A stretch of DNA of 64,000 nt, from NCBI RefSeq assembly GCF_035968265.1, contig NZ_JAVYIM010000006.1:178844-242843 (forward strand), written 5' to 3'. Below, in pieces: positions 34,966 through 43,863 of the stretch. Source of the stretch: Nitrosarchaeum sp. (lineage in GTDB: Archaea; Thermoproteota; Nitrososphaeria; Nitrososphaerales; Nitrosopumilaceae). The notes beneath the pieces are model-generated. The model worked only from the letters and a program-made list of their open reading frames with translations. It was not told the DNA's origin and ran no database searches. A program made the translations under genes and the position numbers. Each line of letters opens with the position of its first letter. The stretch's first letter is position 1.

Positions 34966-35445
34966 ATGGCGTTCCATATGATGAAGTTTTCAATTATGAA
35001 ACTAATTGGTATTGGAATGCTTGTAATCATTACAACAGGAGGTTATTATGCATATCAATCTCTAATTCCAGTTAATGTCGATTATCCTGTGTTTTTAGTT
35101 CCAGAAAATATCTTGATTAAAACTGGACAATCTGCTGATGGTCATTACTTGTTTAGCCATCAATCAAGTAGAGGTGGAAAACAGGCTCCTCGCCCTGGAA
35201 TGACTAGCCCTATTTTGGATATTGCAGAAGGAAATCTTGTTTCATTGCATATAATTAATGAAATTAAAAACACACCTACTCAAAAATCAATTCATAATTT
35301 TAACATCGATGAATTTAATGTACATTCCAAAGATCTTGGATATTTTGAATCTCAATCAATTAACTTTTTGACAGATAAATCCGGCGAATATGCTTATCAT
35401 TGTACTCTTCATCCTGAGATGAAAGGACTGTTAATTATTAAATAA
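34966..35445 (+). CDS. Membrane-anchored cupredoxin (plastocyanin-like)
   Basis: A 159-residue protein with an uncleaved N-terminal helix (about 10-30) followed by one cupredoxin domain. The type-1 copper ligands are His in SIHNFNI and Cys, His and Met in YHCTLHPEMKG. It resembles the C-terminal part of nitrosocyanin/plastocyanin-type electron carriers used by ammonia-oxidizing archaea. It is in a probable two-gene unit with DUF1059 behind palindrome site 4. Confidence 0.9.
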   Translation: MAFHMMKFSIMKLIGIGMLVIITTGGYYAYQSLIPVNVDYPVFLVPENILIKTGQSADGHYLFSHQSSRGGKQAPRPGMTSPILDIAEGNLVSLHIINEIKNTPTQKSIHNFNIDEFNVHSKDLGYFESQSINFLTDKSGEYAYHCTLHPEMKGLLIIK

Positions 35446-35497
35446 AATATTGATATGATAAATTAATTCATGAAGTAATGTATATTTTTAAAAAAAC

Positions 35498-35519
35498 ACT
35501 GGAATAATTCCCTTCCAGT
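35498..35519. terminator. Stem-loop after the cupredoxin gene
   Basis: ACTGGAA (35498-35504) and TTCCAGT (35513-35519) form a perfect 7-bp stem with an 8-nt loop, 52 nt after the cupredoxin stop codon. A T-run precedes it (TATTTTT) and no T-run follows, so a terminator role is uncertain. The remainder of 35446-35646 shows nothing else I can identify. Confidence 0.35.
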
Positions 35520-35646
35520 TAGAGGGCTACACATACACACATTATGGTCGGTTCATTTCTTTATCACTAATTTACATAATAACAAAATGGTACATTTCAT
35601 GCTTGTACCACTTTATCTTTTTATCCTCTCTAATAATACAAATTTC

Positions 35647-36453
35647 ATGAAAGTTGCAATTGTGCAGTTTAAGGCATCTACTAAAAAAGAAACCAATCTA
35701 AAAAAAATTATTGATTATATTACAAAAGCAGCAGAAAAAAAAGCCACACTTGTTGCATTTCCAGAATTTATGATGTTTTATACAAATTCATCACAATCAT
35801 CAAAACAGCTAGCAAATTTAGCTGAAACCATTACTGGAAATTTTATAACTAGTATTGTAAAGTGTGCTAAAGAAAATCACATAGATGTTGTAGGTTCATT
35901 TTATGAAAAAAGTACAAAAAAAGATCGAGTATATGATACTTCATTTATTATTGATAAAACTGGTAAAGTAATATCAAGATACAGAAAAATTCATCTCTAT
36001 GATGCTTTAGGATTTCGAGAGTCTGATAAAATGATTAAAGGTTCAAAGATTGCAAAGCCTGTATCAACTACTATTGGGAAAATAGGAATGATGATTTGCT
36101 ATGATTTGAGATTTCCAGAGATGTCAAGATCACTTGCTGTTGCAGGCTCTGAAATTCTGATTGTACCGTCAGCTTGGGTGAAAGGTAACATGAAAGAAGA
36201 ACATTGGATTACAATTAACAAAACACGTGCAATTGAAAATGGTTGTTATGTTATTTCCCCTGATCAAGTTGGAAATATTTACTGCGGAAGAAGTCTTGTA
36301 ATTGATCCATACGGAAAAATTTTGCTGGACATGAAAAAGAAACAAGGAATTGGCTATGTTAACATTGAATTAAAAAATGTAAAACAAATTAGAAAAATTC
36401 TACCATTACTAAAAAACAGACGTACTGACATCTATCCTACTTTGAAGATTTAG
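35647..36453 (+). CDS. Carbon-nitrogen hydrolase (nitrilase superfamily)
   Basis: About 268 residues from ATG 35647, which starts MKVAIVQFKAS as family members do; an upstream ATG at 35587 would add 20 hydrophobic residues with no counterpart. The catalytic triad is visible as Glu in VAFPEFMM, Lys in RYRKIHLYD and Cys in MMICYDLRFPE. The sequence is closest to the omega-amidase/Nit1-Nit2-type group that hydrolyses small amides such as deaminated glutathione. Its 3' end overlaps the convergent zinc-finger gene by 17 bases. Confidence 0.9.
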   Translation: MKVAIVQFKASTKKETNLKKIIDYITKAAEKKATLVAFPEFMMFYTNSSQSSKQLANLAETITGNFITSIVKCAKENHIDVVGSFYEKSTKKDRVYDTSFIIDKTGKVISRYRKIHLYDALGFRESDKMIKGSKIAKPVSTTIGKIGMMICYDLRFPEMSRSLAVAGSEILIVPSAWVKGNMKEEHWITINKTRAIENGCYVISPDQVGNIYCGRSLVIDPYGKILLDMKKKQGIGYVNIELKNVKQIRKILPLLKNRRTDIYPTLKI

Positions 36454-36904
36454 TTTTTCTGCTTTCACAATTAAAGTTTGAACACTGTCTAGTCCATTTT
36501 TGTTTTCTTGAATAACGGAAAATTATCATTGGCCACTTGCATACTTCACATGGAATCTTCATTGCTCTAAGTCTTGCTTTCTGTAAAAGTGGTGATGACG
36601 CTTTACAACCTCCATAAAAGTTTGAACAGCCCATGAATCTCTTTCTTGTTGTTCTAGATCTGATTAGCATTATCTGACCTAATCTACACTCTGGACATTC
36701 AACTAGTCCGTTTTTTGGAGAATTTGTCCCAAGAATCATGTATTTTCTTTCTTTTGATGACCAAGACAAGTATCCATTAATGTCCAAATATTGAATGATC
36801 TCTTTTTTGAAAATTGCTGTCTTTGACTTTGTAGTTTTTGCTACGTGTCTAGCAATAGTCCTTTTAACCTGAATAGTTTTGAGCAATGATTTCTTTGGTG
36901 ACAT
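36437..36904 (-). CDS. Topoisomerase-type C4 zinc-finger protein
   Basis: A 155-residue basic protein. After a Lys/Arg/Thr-rich N-terminus and a helical segment, two topoisomerase I C-terminal-type zinc fingers follow: CPECRLGQ...CSNFYGGC and CEVCKWPM...CSNFNC. In topoisomerase IA such fingers bind single-stranded DNA, but no catalytic domain is present. A role in DNA or RNA binding is likely; partner unknown. Confidence 0.82.
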   Translation of the reverse strand: MSPKKSLLKTIQVKRTIARHVAKTTKSKTAIFKKEIIQYLDINGYLSWSSKERKYMILGTNSPKNGLVECPECRLGQIMLIRSRTTRKRFMGCSNFYGGCKASSPLLQKARLRAMKIPCEVCKWPMIIFRYSRKQKWTRQCSNFNCESRKTKSSK

Positions 36905-36950
36905 GTTCTATAATGAATTTACTAAACAATTTTTATAGGGACTTGGGTCA

Positions 36951-38114
36951 GTGACATTTGTGGAAAAGGTCTGTGTTCTTGGCGCAGGTAGCACCAAATA
37001 TGGTAAATTATCAGAAAGTATAGCTGATATCACTACTCAGGCATCCGTTTTAGCTATAGAAAATGCAGGAATCGATCCAAAAGAGATCAAGGCATCTTAC
37101 ATCTCAAACGTCTTTGGAGTTGCAGATAAGCAGGTACATCTTGGACCTGTCTTAATGAGTAGATTGGGAATTCCAGATAAACCATCATTAACAATAGAGT
37201 CTGCATGTGGAAGTGGCTCAGTATCATTTAGAGAAGCATATGCCAATGTTGCAGCTGGATTTTATGACTGTCTTGTAGTAACTGGCGTTGAAAAAGTAAC
37301 TCACACAGGAACTGAATGGACAACAACTTACTTTGCATATTGTTCTGATTTTTTTTATGAAGGTCAAGCAGGTGCATCATTTCCAGGATTATTTGCATCA
37401 ATGGCAAGAGCTTATTTAACAGAGTTTGGTGCAACCGAAGAAGATTTTGCAAGAGTTGCAGTAAAGAATCACAATAATGGTTTTCTCAATCCTAAAGCTC
37501 ACATGCAAAAGAAAATTACAATTGATGATGTACTGAAATCTCCGGTAGTTGCAAGTCCACTAAAACTTTATGATTGCTGTCCGTTTTCTGATGGTGCAAG
37601 TTCTGTCATTCTCTGTTCTGAAAAATTTGCAAAAGCACATGGTGGTGATTACATTGAAGTCATTGGATCTGGTAGAGGCGGTTCACCTGCTGCATTGCAA
37701 GGACGTGAACATATGACTACAATTCCCAGTACAAAGATTGCAGCAGCAGATGCATACAAAATGGCAGGTGTTACTCCAAAAGATATTGATTTTGCTGAAG
37801 TACATGATTGCTTTACAATTGCAGAAATTGTTGACACTGAAGATTTAGGATTCTTTGAAAAAGGTAAAGGAGTACAAGCTGTAAGAGAAGGTAGAACTAG
37901 TTTGAATTCAGATATCTCAATTAATCCATCAGGAGGTCTTAAATCAAAAGGACATCCAATAGGAGCTACAGGTGTTGGACAAGTAGTAGAAGTATTTGAT
38001 CAATTAACTGGTAAAGCAGGAGCACGAACTGTTAAAGATGCAAAAATTGGTTTAACTCATAATTTTGGTGCAACTGGTGCAAGTTGCGCTGTTCATATAT
38101 TCCAAAGTGTGTAA
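36951..38114 (+). CDS. Thiolase (acetyl-CoA acetyltransferase, archaeal SCP2-like type)
   Basis: A 387-residue thiolase starting with GTG. The catalytic Cys is in SACGSGSVSF, the His in HDCFTIAE, and the C-terminal GHPIGATGVGQV motif is present. In archaea this subfamily makes acetoacetyl-CoA for the mevalonate pathway in complex with HMG-CoA synthase and a DUF35 protein, and thaumarchaea also need a thiolase for the 3-hydroxypropionate/4-hydroxybutyrate carbon cycle. The DUF35 partner gene follows after one base; no HMG-CoA synthase is in the window. Confidence 0.93.
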   Translation: MTFVEKVCVLGAGSTKYGKLSESIADITTQASVLAIENAGIDPKEIKASYISNVFGVADKQVHLGPVLMSRLGIPDKPSLTIESACGSGSVSFREAYANVAAGFYDCLVVTGVEKVTHTGTEWTTTYFAYCSDFFYEGQAGASFPGLFASMARAYLTEFGATEEDFARVAVKNHNNGFLNPKAHMQKKITIDDVLKSPVVASPLKLYDCCPFSDGASSVILCSEKFAKAHGGDYIEVIGSGRGGSPAALQGREHMTTIPSTKIAAADAYKMAGVTPKDIDFAEVHDCFTIAEIVDTEDLGFFEKGKGVQAVREGRTSLNSDISINPSGGLKSKGHPIGATGVGQVVEVFDQLTGKAGARTVKDAKIGLTHNFGATGASCAVHIFQSV

Positions 38115-38115
38115 A

Positions 38116-38484
38116 ATGACTATTGAAGAACAACTTATTGAATATGCAAAACAAGGTAAACTCTTAACTCACAAATGTACAAAGTGCGGATACATTCACT
38201 TGTCTACTGCCTATTATTGCCTAAAATGTGGAAGTAAGGGCTTTGAGGATCTTGTTTTAGACGGAGTAGGCTCAATTGCCACTTATACGATAATAACTGT
38301 GGCTCCAGCAGGATTTGAAAAATTTACACCTTATGCATTTGTGGTGCTTCAATTAGACAACACACATTTGAGAATTTCAGGATTTATGGCTGGAATTGCA
38401 ACACCTGAAGATCTACCAGTAGGAACCAGAGCCAGAATAGCCGGCTTTGAAGATGGTTGTGGAATCATTATTAAAAAGCAGTAA
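38116..38484 (+). CDS. DUF35 OB-fold zinc-ribbon protein, thiolase partner
   Basis: A 122-residue protein from ATG 38116, one base after the thiolase stop; an upstream in-frame start inside the thiolase is unlikely. The N-terminal zinc ribbon is C-x2-C then C-x2-C (CTKCG and CLKCG), and the rest is an OB fold ending AGFEDGCGIIIKK. Such proteins bridge thiolase and HMG-CoA synthase and channel acetoacetyl-CoA. Tight linkage to the thiolase supports that role. Confidence 0.9.
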   Translation: MTIEEQLIEYAKQGKLLTHKCTKCGYIHLSTAYYCLKCGSKGFEDLVLDGVGSIATYTIITVAPAGFEKFTPYAFVVLQLDNTHLRISGFMAGIATPEDLPVGTRARIAGFEDGCGIIIKKQ

Positions 38485-38554
38485 AAATATTTGTTTGAAT
38501 TATTAAAAAAAATCATAATCATTTCTTAATACTTTTCTATCTCTGTTTACTTTC

Positions 38555-38716
38555 ATGTCTGTAGAAATTACATGTGGTAAATGCGGAGAAAAGATCGCTA
38601 ATATGAAAATGCTAAAAGCACTCAAAGATGTAATGACACCATATAGTGGAAAGTGTCCTTCATGTGGACAAAAATTATCAACATCTGAATTTTCTCTTGA
38701 TGTTCAAGAAAACTGA
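38555..38716 (+). CDS. 53-aa zinc-ribbon protein
   Basis: A 53-residue protein starting MSVEITCGKCGEKIANMKML, with two C-x2-C pairs (CGKCG and CPSCG) that would bind one zinc. It has no other domain. Codon-level composition and the paired zinc knuckles support a real gene. It is 70 bases after the DUF35 gene in the same direction. Function unknown. Confidence 0.72.
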   Translation: MSVEITCGKCGEKIANMKMLKALKDVMTPYSGKCPSCGQKLSTSEFSLDVQEN

Positions 38717-38867
38717 TCTAAAAATCTTTTCATGATTTTTTATTTTTGTTGTCTACATCGAATGTTATAGCCCCTAAATTTTATTTCAATTAGAAAATGG
38801 ATCTAGAATCTGCAAAAATGATCTAGTCATAAGTCTTAATTACTCCTTCCTTTTTTATTGATTTAGT

Positions 38868-40961
38868 ATGGAATTGGATGAAGAACTAGAAGAGCCAAAG
38901 CGAAGCGGAATTCTTCAATCCACGTCAAAGCGTGTAAGAATGATCTTTTCTGTAATGGCAAGCCCTAACAGAATCGATATTTTAAGAATCTTAAATTCCA
39001 AGGGCCCTTTGACTTATTCTGAATTAAAGTCACTAGCCGGATTCAAATCTAAAAAAGAGAGTGGAAAATTTGCATACCATTTAAGAAAATTATTGAGACA
39101 ATCACTTGTAGCACTTAATAAATCTGAAAGACGTTATACAATTACAAATCTTGGAAAACTGGTCTTAAGCTTAGCAAGACAAATCGAAGAACGTTCAATT
39201 ATTGAAAGTGGTAAGATGTATGTCAGAACATCCCATGAATCAATTGAAGAATTTAATTCTCATAAAATTATTCAATCACTTGTACGTGAAGGTAGCTTAC
39301 CATTAGAGTTAGCCCAAAAAATTACTGAAGAAGTTGAAAATAGAATTTATAAATATCAAACAACATATCTTACAGGATCTCTTATTCGAGAAATGGTAAA
39401 TTCAGTTCTTTTAGAGCATGGTCATGAAGAATACCGCAATAAATTAGCACGCCTAGGCTTACCTGTATATGACGTTCAAGAGATGCTCACAAATCTAGAT
39501 AATGTAGATAATGGCGCAGAAGGCTTACTTTTCAATACAGGTCAAAAAGTGTTTGCAGAACATTTACTCACAAATGTATTGCCAAAAGATGTTGCAGATT
39601 CCCATCTTTCTGGTGATATGCATATTTCAAATCCTGGAATATGGTCAATGATACCTGATACAATATTTGTTAATGTAAAAGAATTGATTGAAGATGGAGT
39701 TATTCTTGGTGGAAAATATCTTGATGTATCAAGAATCACATCATCAAAAACACTAGATGATGTCACATCTTCTTTATCTATCATCATTTCATTACTTTCC
39801 AAAGAAGCTTCACAAGAAATTGTTCTTGATGGATTAATTCCATTATTTACAAAACATGCAAAGAACATTCCAGAGTTAGAACAAAAACTGACAGATGCAT
39901 TTTCTACTGCTTCCACTACATCAAAATATAATAGAAAAAGTACCGATGTCTCAATTAGACTTCAATTAGGTTCTGATCTAAAAATTGTTAATGCAATCAT
40001 TAATGCTTACAAGAATTATACAAAGATAACTCCAATTCCAAAAATTGGTTTAATTGTAGATTTTGAGAAAGGAAAAATCACCGATGTTTCTGATGCATTA
40101 TCCGAAATTATTGCAATTGGTGGCAAAGTCATGTTTGCAAAAGGTGAAGTATCAAGTTATGGTATTACAAATGGTACAACTAAAAATTCTGGTCCACTTG
40201 CAATTACACTGCAATCTGTATCGATCAATCTTCCAAGACTTGCATTTGAATCCAACAAAGATGAAACATACTTTAGAGCAAGACTTGCCTTGCTAATGAA
40301 ACCTGCATTGTCTTCTATGGCATTAAGAAAGAAAGACATCTCTGATCTTACACGAAGAGGATTAAATCCAATACTTGCAAAAAATACTCAATACATGCAA
40401 AGAAGTTCTGTATCTCTAATTGTTAATCTAGTAGGTTTGAAAGAATCGGTCTTCAATATACTTGGTTTCCAAGATAATAAAGAAGGAAGAGACGTACTCA
40501 ATAAAGTAATAGAAACCGCAGTTGATGTTGCTGCTAAGAAAGGTAAGGAACTCGGTGATACTGTAGCGATATCCATGATTGAAACAGAAGGATCTAGCCG
40601 ATTTGCAAACCTAGATGGTGAGAAATACGGTAAAAATTCAGCACTAAATTCTATGGATAGTGACTCTTACTCACAGGGAATAGTGTTAAAAGCATCTGAA
40701 ATATCTGATTATACAACTAAGACTGAGATTATCACTGAATGTACTAGGTTATCTAAATTACTTAATGGTGGGTTACTAGTCACACTAGATATTGATCAGA
40801 ACGCTACTCAAGCTGATATTAAAAAATCAATTGAGAAAGCATCAGAGCTTACATCTTCTTTTAAGCCTGTGAAAAAAGTAGCACTCTGTGGTGAATGTGG
40901 ATTCAAAGATGAACCCTTTGTTGACAAATGTCCAAAGTGCAAGTCTTCATATGTCATCTGA
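38868..40961 (+). CDS. Winged-helix / ATP-cone / NrdD-like protein lacking the glycyl-radical loop
   Basis: A 697-residue fusion. Residues about 20-105 form an ArsR-type winged helix (ASPNRIDILRILNSKGPLTYSEL). About 115-205 is an ATP-cone (nucleotide-sensing) domain. About 210-660 resembles the barrel of anaerobic ribonucleotide reductase NrdD (HISNPGIWSMIPDT). The C-terminus has the NrdD zinc site, CGECG...CPKC, but the chain stops seven residues later, without the RVCGY-type glycyl-radical motif. It therefore cannot be a glycyl-radical enzyme. It lies directly upstream of nrdJ and may act as a nucleotide-responsive regulator. Confidence 0.82.
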   Translation: MELDEELEEPKRSGILQSTSKRVRMIFSVMASPNRIDILRILNSKGPLTYSELKSLAGFKSKKESGKFAYHLRKLLRQSLVALNKSERRYTITNLGKLVLSLARQIEERSIIESGKMYVRTSHESIEEFNSHKIIQSLVREGSLPLELAQKITEEVENRIYKYQTTYLTGSLIREMVNSVLLEHGHEEYRNKLARLGLPVYDVQEMLTNLDNVDNGAEGLLFNTGQKVFAEHLLTNVLPKDVADSHLSGDMHISNPGIWSMIPDTIFVNVKELIEDGVILGGKYLDVSRITSSKTLDDVTSSLSIIISLLSKEASQEIVLDGLIPLFTKHAKNIPELEQKLTDAFSTASTTSKYNRKSTDVSIRLQLGSDLKIVNAIINAYKNYTKITPIPKIGLIVDFEKGKITDVSDALSEIIAIGGKVMFAKGEVSSYGITNGTTKNSGPLAITLQSVSINLPRLAFESNKDETYFRARLALLMKPALSSMALRKKDISDLTRRGLNPILAKNTQYMQRSSVSLIVNLVGLKESVFNILGFQDNKEGRDVLNKVIETAVDVAAKKGKELGDTVAISMIETEGSSRFANLDGEKYGKNSALNSMDSDSYSQGIVLKASEISDYTTKTEIITECTRLSKLLNGGLLVTLDIDQNATQADIKKSIEKASELTSSFKPVKKVALCGECGFKDEPFVDKCPKCKSSYVI

Positions 40962-41167
40962 AATTCGTAAGTCTAAAACTAGTTCCGATCATCTTGAAAA
41001 ATTATGGCGCTTTACATAAGCGATCATCGTTGTAGCTTGTTACTAAATTCATAATACCATTATGATATCGATTGGACCGTTGTCAATATTTTTCCACCGA
41101 ATTTTTAGAAAAAACTGCCAAATCATTTATACCATCATAATTCTTACCTCTTGCGGGGAGATTATAA
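40962..41167. promoter_or_regulatory. nrdJ upstream region with repeats and TATA box
   Basis: CGATCATC occurs at 40986-40993 and 41021-41028; the second extends to the palindrome CGATCATCG. A stem CGCTT-TACAT-AAGCG lies at 41008-41022. CATTTATACC (41124-41133) is a TATA candidate, followed by CGGGGAGA (41154-41161), a ribosome binding site 7 nt before TTG 41168. The repeats are candidate regulator sites. Confidence 0.5.
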
Positions 41168-43816
41168 TTGGATAAATCACAAATAGAAAGTACTATCAAT
41201 GAGATCCGTAAGCGCAGTGGCGCTATAACGGCCTTCAATCAAAATAAAATTTCAAACGCTATATACAAAGCGTTGGCAGCCACCTCTAAAGCCGACCGTG
41301 CGCTAGCCGATCAACTTGCAAATAAAGTTGTACAAAAATTAGTTGAACAGGGGTTCACAAATTCTAGAGCTCCTAGTGTTGAGGATATTCAAGACATTGT
41401 AGAGTCAACTCTCATAGATTGTGGAAACAGTGACATTGCAAAAGCATACATCGTTTACAGACATGAACGAAGAAAATTAAGAGACGAAAAAATGAAAGTC
41501 TTAAACCTAAAATCTTTAGATCCTGTCTCTAAGAATTTTGATCTAAATTGCTTGAGAGTATTGGCATCTAGATATCTTTTTAGAAATAACAAAAATGAAA
41601 TCATTGAATCACCAACTCAAATGTTTGAAAGAGTTGCAATTCTAGTTGGAATCGGTGATGTCTTATATGATTCAAAAGTATTTGAAAAAACTGGAAATAT
41701 TACCCAAGATATTGAAGAAGCACGCACATATCTTGAGAAATTAGATAATTTTGATTACAAATTCAAAATTGGAGAATATTTTCTCAACAAGTGGCACTTT
41801 AGATCTCTGATCAATCACTATGTGACTCTTGCAAGTAAAGGTCAGATGAAAGTCAGCTTTAAAGATCTTCTAACACTGCTTGCGGCAAAAGAATTAGATG
41901 GTTACGCAGACAAAATTACAGAATATTTTGAATTGATGACAGCACAAGACTTCCTGCCAAATTCACCAACAATGATGAATGCTGGTGGTAGACTTGGTCA
42001 GCTTTCTGCATGTTTTGTTCTTGGAATGCCAGATGACATGGAAAAAATCATGAAGTCAACTTCTGATGCAGCACTAATATTCAAATCTGGAGGCGGAGTT
42101 GGAATCAACTATTCTGATCTTCGTGAAGAAGGCGACATTGTTGCATCAACATCAGGTGTAGCATCAGGTCCAGTTTCTTTTATGAATATCATCAATACTG
42201 TAACTGAAGTTGTAAAACAAGGTGGAAAAAGAAGAGGTGCTAACATGGGCATCATTGAAGCTTGGCATCCTGATGTTGAAAAATTCATCACAAATAAAAC
42301 AGAACCTGGTGTTTTGGAAAACTTTAACGTCAGTGTAGGTATTTGGGAAGACTTTTGGAATTCACTAGTAAATACAACTGATGGAAAATACATGTTACGT
42401 AGTCCACGTGACAGAAAGCCAGTAAAAGAAATCAATGCACATCAATTAATTGACTTGATAGCTCTTTCTGCATGGAAGAGTGCAGAGCCTGGATTGATCT
42501 TCTTTGATCAAATTAACAAATACAATGTGTTTGCCAAAGCAAGACAAGCTCCATTAAGAGCTACAAACCCATGTGGCGAACAAAGTCTTTATCCATACGA
42601 ATCATGCAATCTTGGTTCTATCAACTTGGTAAATCTCGTAAAAAGAAAAGCTGATGGAGAATACGAATTTGATTGGCAAAGATATGAAGAAACAATCAGA
42701 AAAACAACCAGATTCTTAGACAACATCATTGATGTAAACCACTATCCTGTAAAAGAAATTGATATTGCATCAAAAGATTCTAGACGAATTGGATTAGGTG
42801 TAATGGGAGTAGCAGATCTATTATACAAATTAAAAATTCCATACAACTCTAAAGAAGGATACGATCTACAATCAAAACTCTCTGAAGCATTGACTTACTA
42901 TTCAATGGAAGAAAGCGTAGCACTTGCAAAATCTAGAGGTGAATTCCCACTATGCTCAAAAACGGAATATCCTGAAGGAAAGATTCCAATTGCAGGATAT
43001 TATGAGAAACCAAAAGAGTCTCACTGTTATGAATGGGATGCACTAATTGATAAGATAAAGAAACATGGAATAAGAAATGTTTTGACTACTACAGTAGCTC
43101 CTACAGGAACACTATCTATGATTGCAGATTGTTCAAATGGAATGGAACCAGCATTTGCTCTAGTCTTTGAGAAGAGAGTGACAGTAGGTAGATTCTTCTA
43201 CACCAACAAAATTGTTGAACAAGTACTACAAGAACATGGTCTATACAGCGATGAACTCCTTGCGAAGATTGCAGACAACTATGGTTCACTAAAAGGAATT
43301 CCTGAAATTCCACAATGGATGCAAGATGTCTATGTAACTGCAATGGATATTCACTGGGCAGATCATCTAATGGCTCAAGGTGTATGGCAAGATTGGATTG
43401 GAAATGCAATTGCCAAGACAATTAACATGCCATACGATGTTACAGCAGAAGATGTAAAATCTGCATATCTGTTGGCACATGAACTGGGACTAAAAGGAAT
43501 CACAGTATATCGTGATGGTTCAAGACACAAACAAGTACTTCACATGACAAGTGACAATGCACAAAAGACATTTGATGTTACACCTAGCGAACATGTTACT
43601 AGATACGTAACAACAATGATCTCAAATTCATACATCAAATCACATGTACATGATTCACTTGAACTCAAAGTATATGCTGAAGAAATTACATCCGAACCTG
43701 TTAGACAAGAAGTAGATGAAAATCGTCTCTGTCCAACATGCAAAAACAACCTTGTATTTGTAGAAGGATGTAGTATTTGCATCGAATGTGGATATAGCGG
43801 TTGTACTTCTGGATAG
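41168..43816 (+). CDS. nrdJ: Adenosylcobalamin-dependent (class II) ribonucleoside reductase
   Basis: An 882-residue enzyme that makes deoxynucleotides with a B12-derived radical and needs no oxygen. An N-terminal ATP-cone (about 10-105) precedes the alpha/beta barrel. The active site N-x-C-x-E is N467-C469-E471 (NPCGEQSLYPYESCNLGS). The C-terminus has a zinc-ribbon-like CPTCKNN and CIECGYSGC, which includes the redox-active cysteines that regenerate the active site. It starts with TTG. Thaumarchaea synthesise cobalamin, which fits this enzyme type. Confidence 0.95.
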   Translation: MDKSQIESTINEIRKRSGAITAFNQNKISNAIYKALAATSKADRALADQLANKVVQKLVEQGFTNSRAPSVEDIQDIVESTLIDCGNSDIAKAYIVYRHERRKLRDEKMKVLNLKSLDPVSKNFDLNCLRVLASRYLFRNNKNEIIESPTQMFERVAILVGIGDVLYDSKVFEKTGNITQDIEEARTYLEKLDNFDYKFKIGEYFLNKWHFRSLINHYVTLASKGQMKVSFKDLLTLLAAKELDGYADKITEYFELMTAQDFLPNSPTMMNAGGRLGQLSACFVLGMPDDMEKIMKSTSDAALIFKSGGGVGINYSDLREEGDIVASTSGVASGPVSFMNIINTVTEVVKQGGKRRGANMGIIEAWHPDVEKFITNKTEPGVLENFNVSVGIWEDFWNSLVNTTDGKYMLRSPRDRKPVKEINAHQLIDLIALSAWKSAEPGLIFFDQINKYNVFAKARQAPLRATNPCGEQSLYPYESCNLGSINLVNLVKRKADGEYEFDWQRYEETIRKTTRFLDNIIDVNHYPVKEIDIASKDSRRIGLGVMGVADLLYKLKIPYNSKEGYDLQSKLSEALTYYSMEESVALAKSRGEFPLCSKTEYPEGKIPIAGYYEKPKESHCYEWDALIDKIKKHGIRNVLTTTVAPTGTLSMIADCSNGMEPAFALVFEKRVTVGRFFYTNKIVEQVLQEHGLYSDELLAKIADNYGSLKGIPEIPQWMQDVYVTAMDIHWADHLMAQGVWQDWIGNAIAKTINMPYDVTAEDVKSAYLLAHELGLKGITVYRDGSRHKQVLHMTSDNAQKTFDVTPSEHVTRYVTTMISNSYIKSHVHDSLELKVYAEEITSEPVRQEVDENRLCPTCKNNLVFVEGCSICIECGYSGCTSG

Positions 43817-43863
43817 ATAACAAAATCACCATCTTTTTTACTTCCTTTTCTTTTTGATTCAGC

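Noticed and set aside
38868..40961. Annotation as an active anaerobic ribonucleotide reductase
   Set aside because: The glycyl-radical motif is absent because the protein ends right after the zinc site, and a class II reductase is encoded next door.
41008..41022. The CGCTT/AAGCG stem before nrdJ as a tRNA or riboswitch part
   Set aside because: Only five pairs and no T-arm, anticodon arm or cobalamin-box sequence nearby, so I kept it as a candidate regulatory repeat only.
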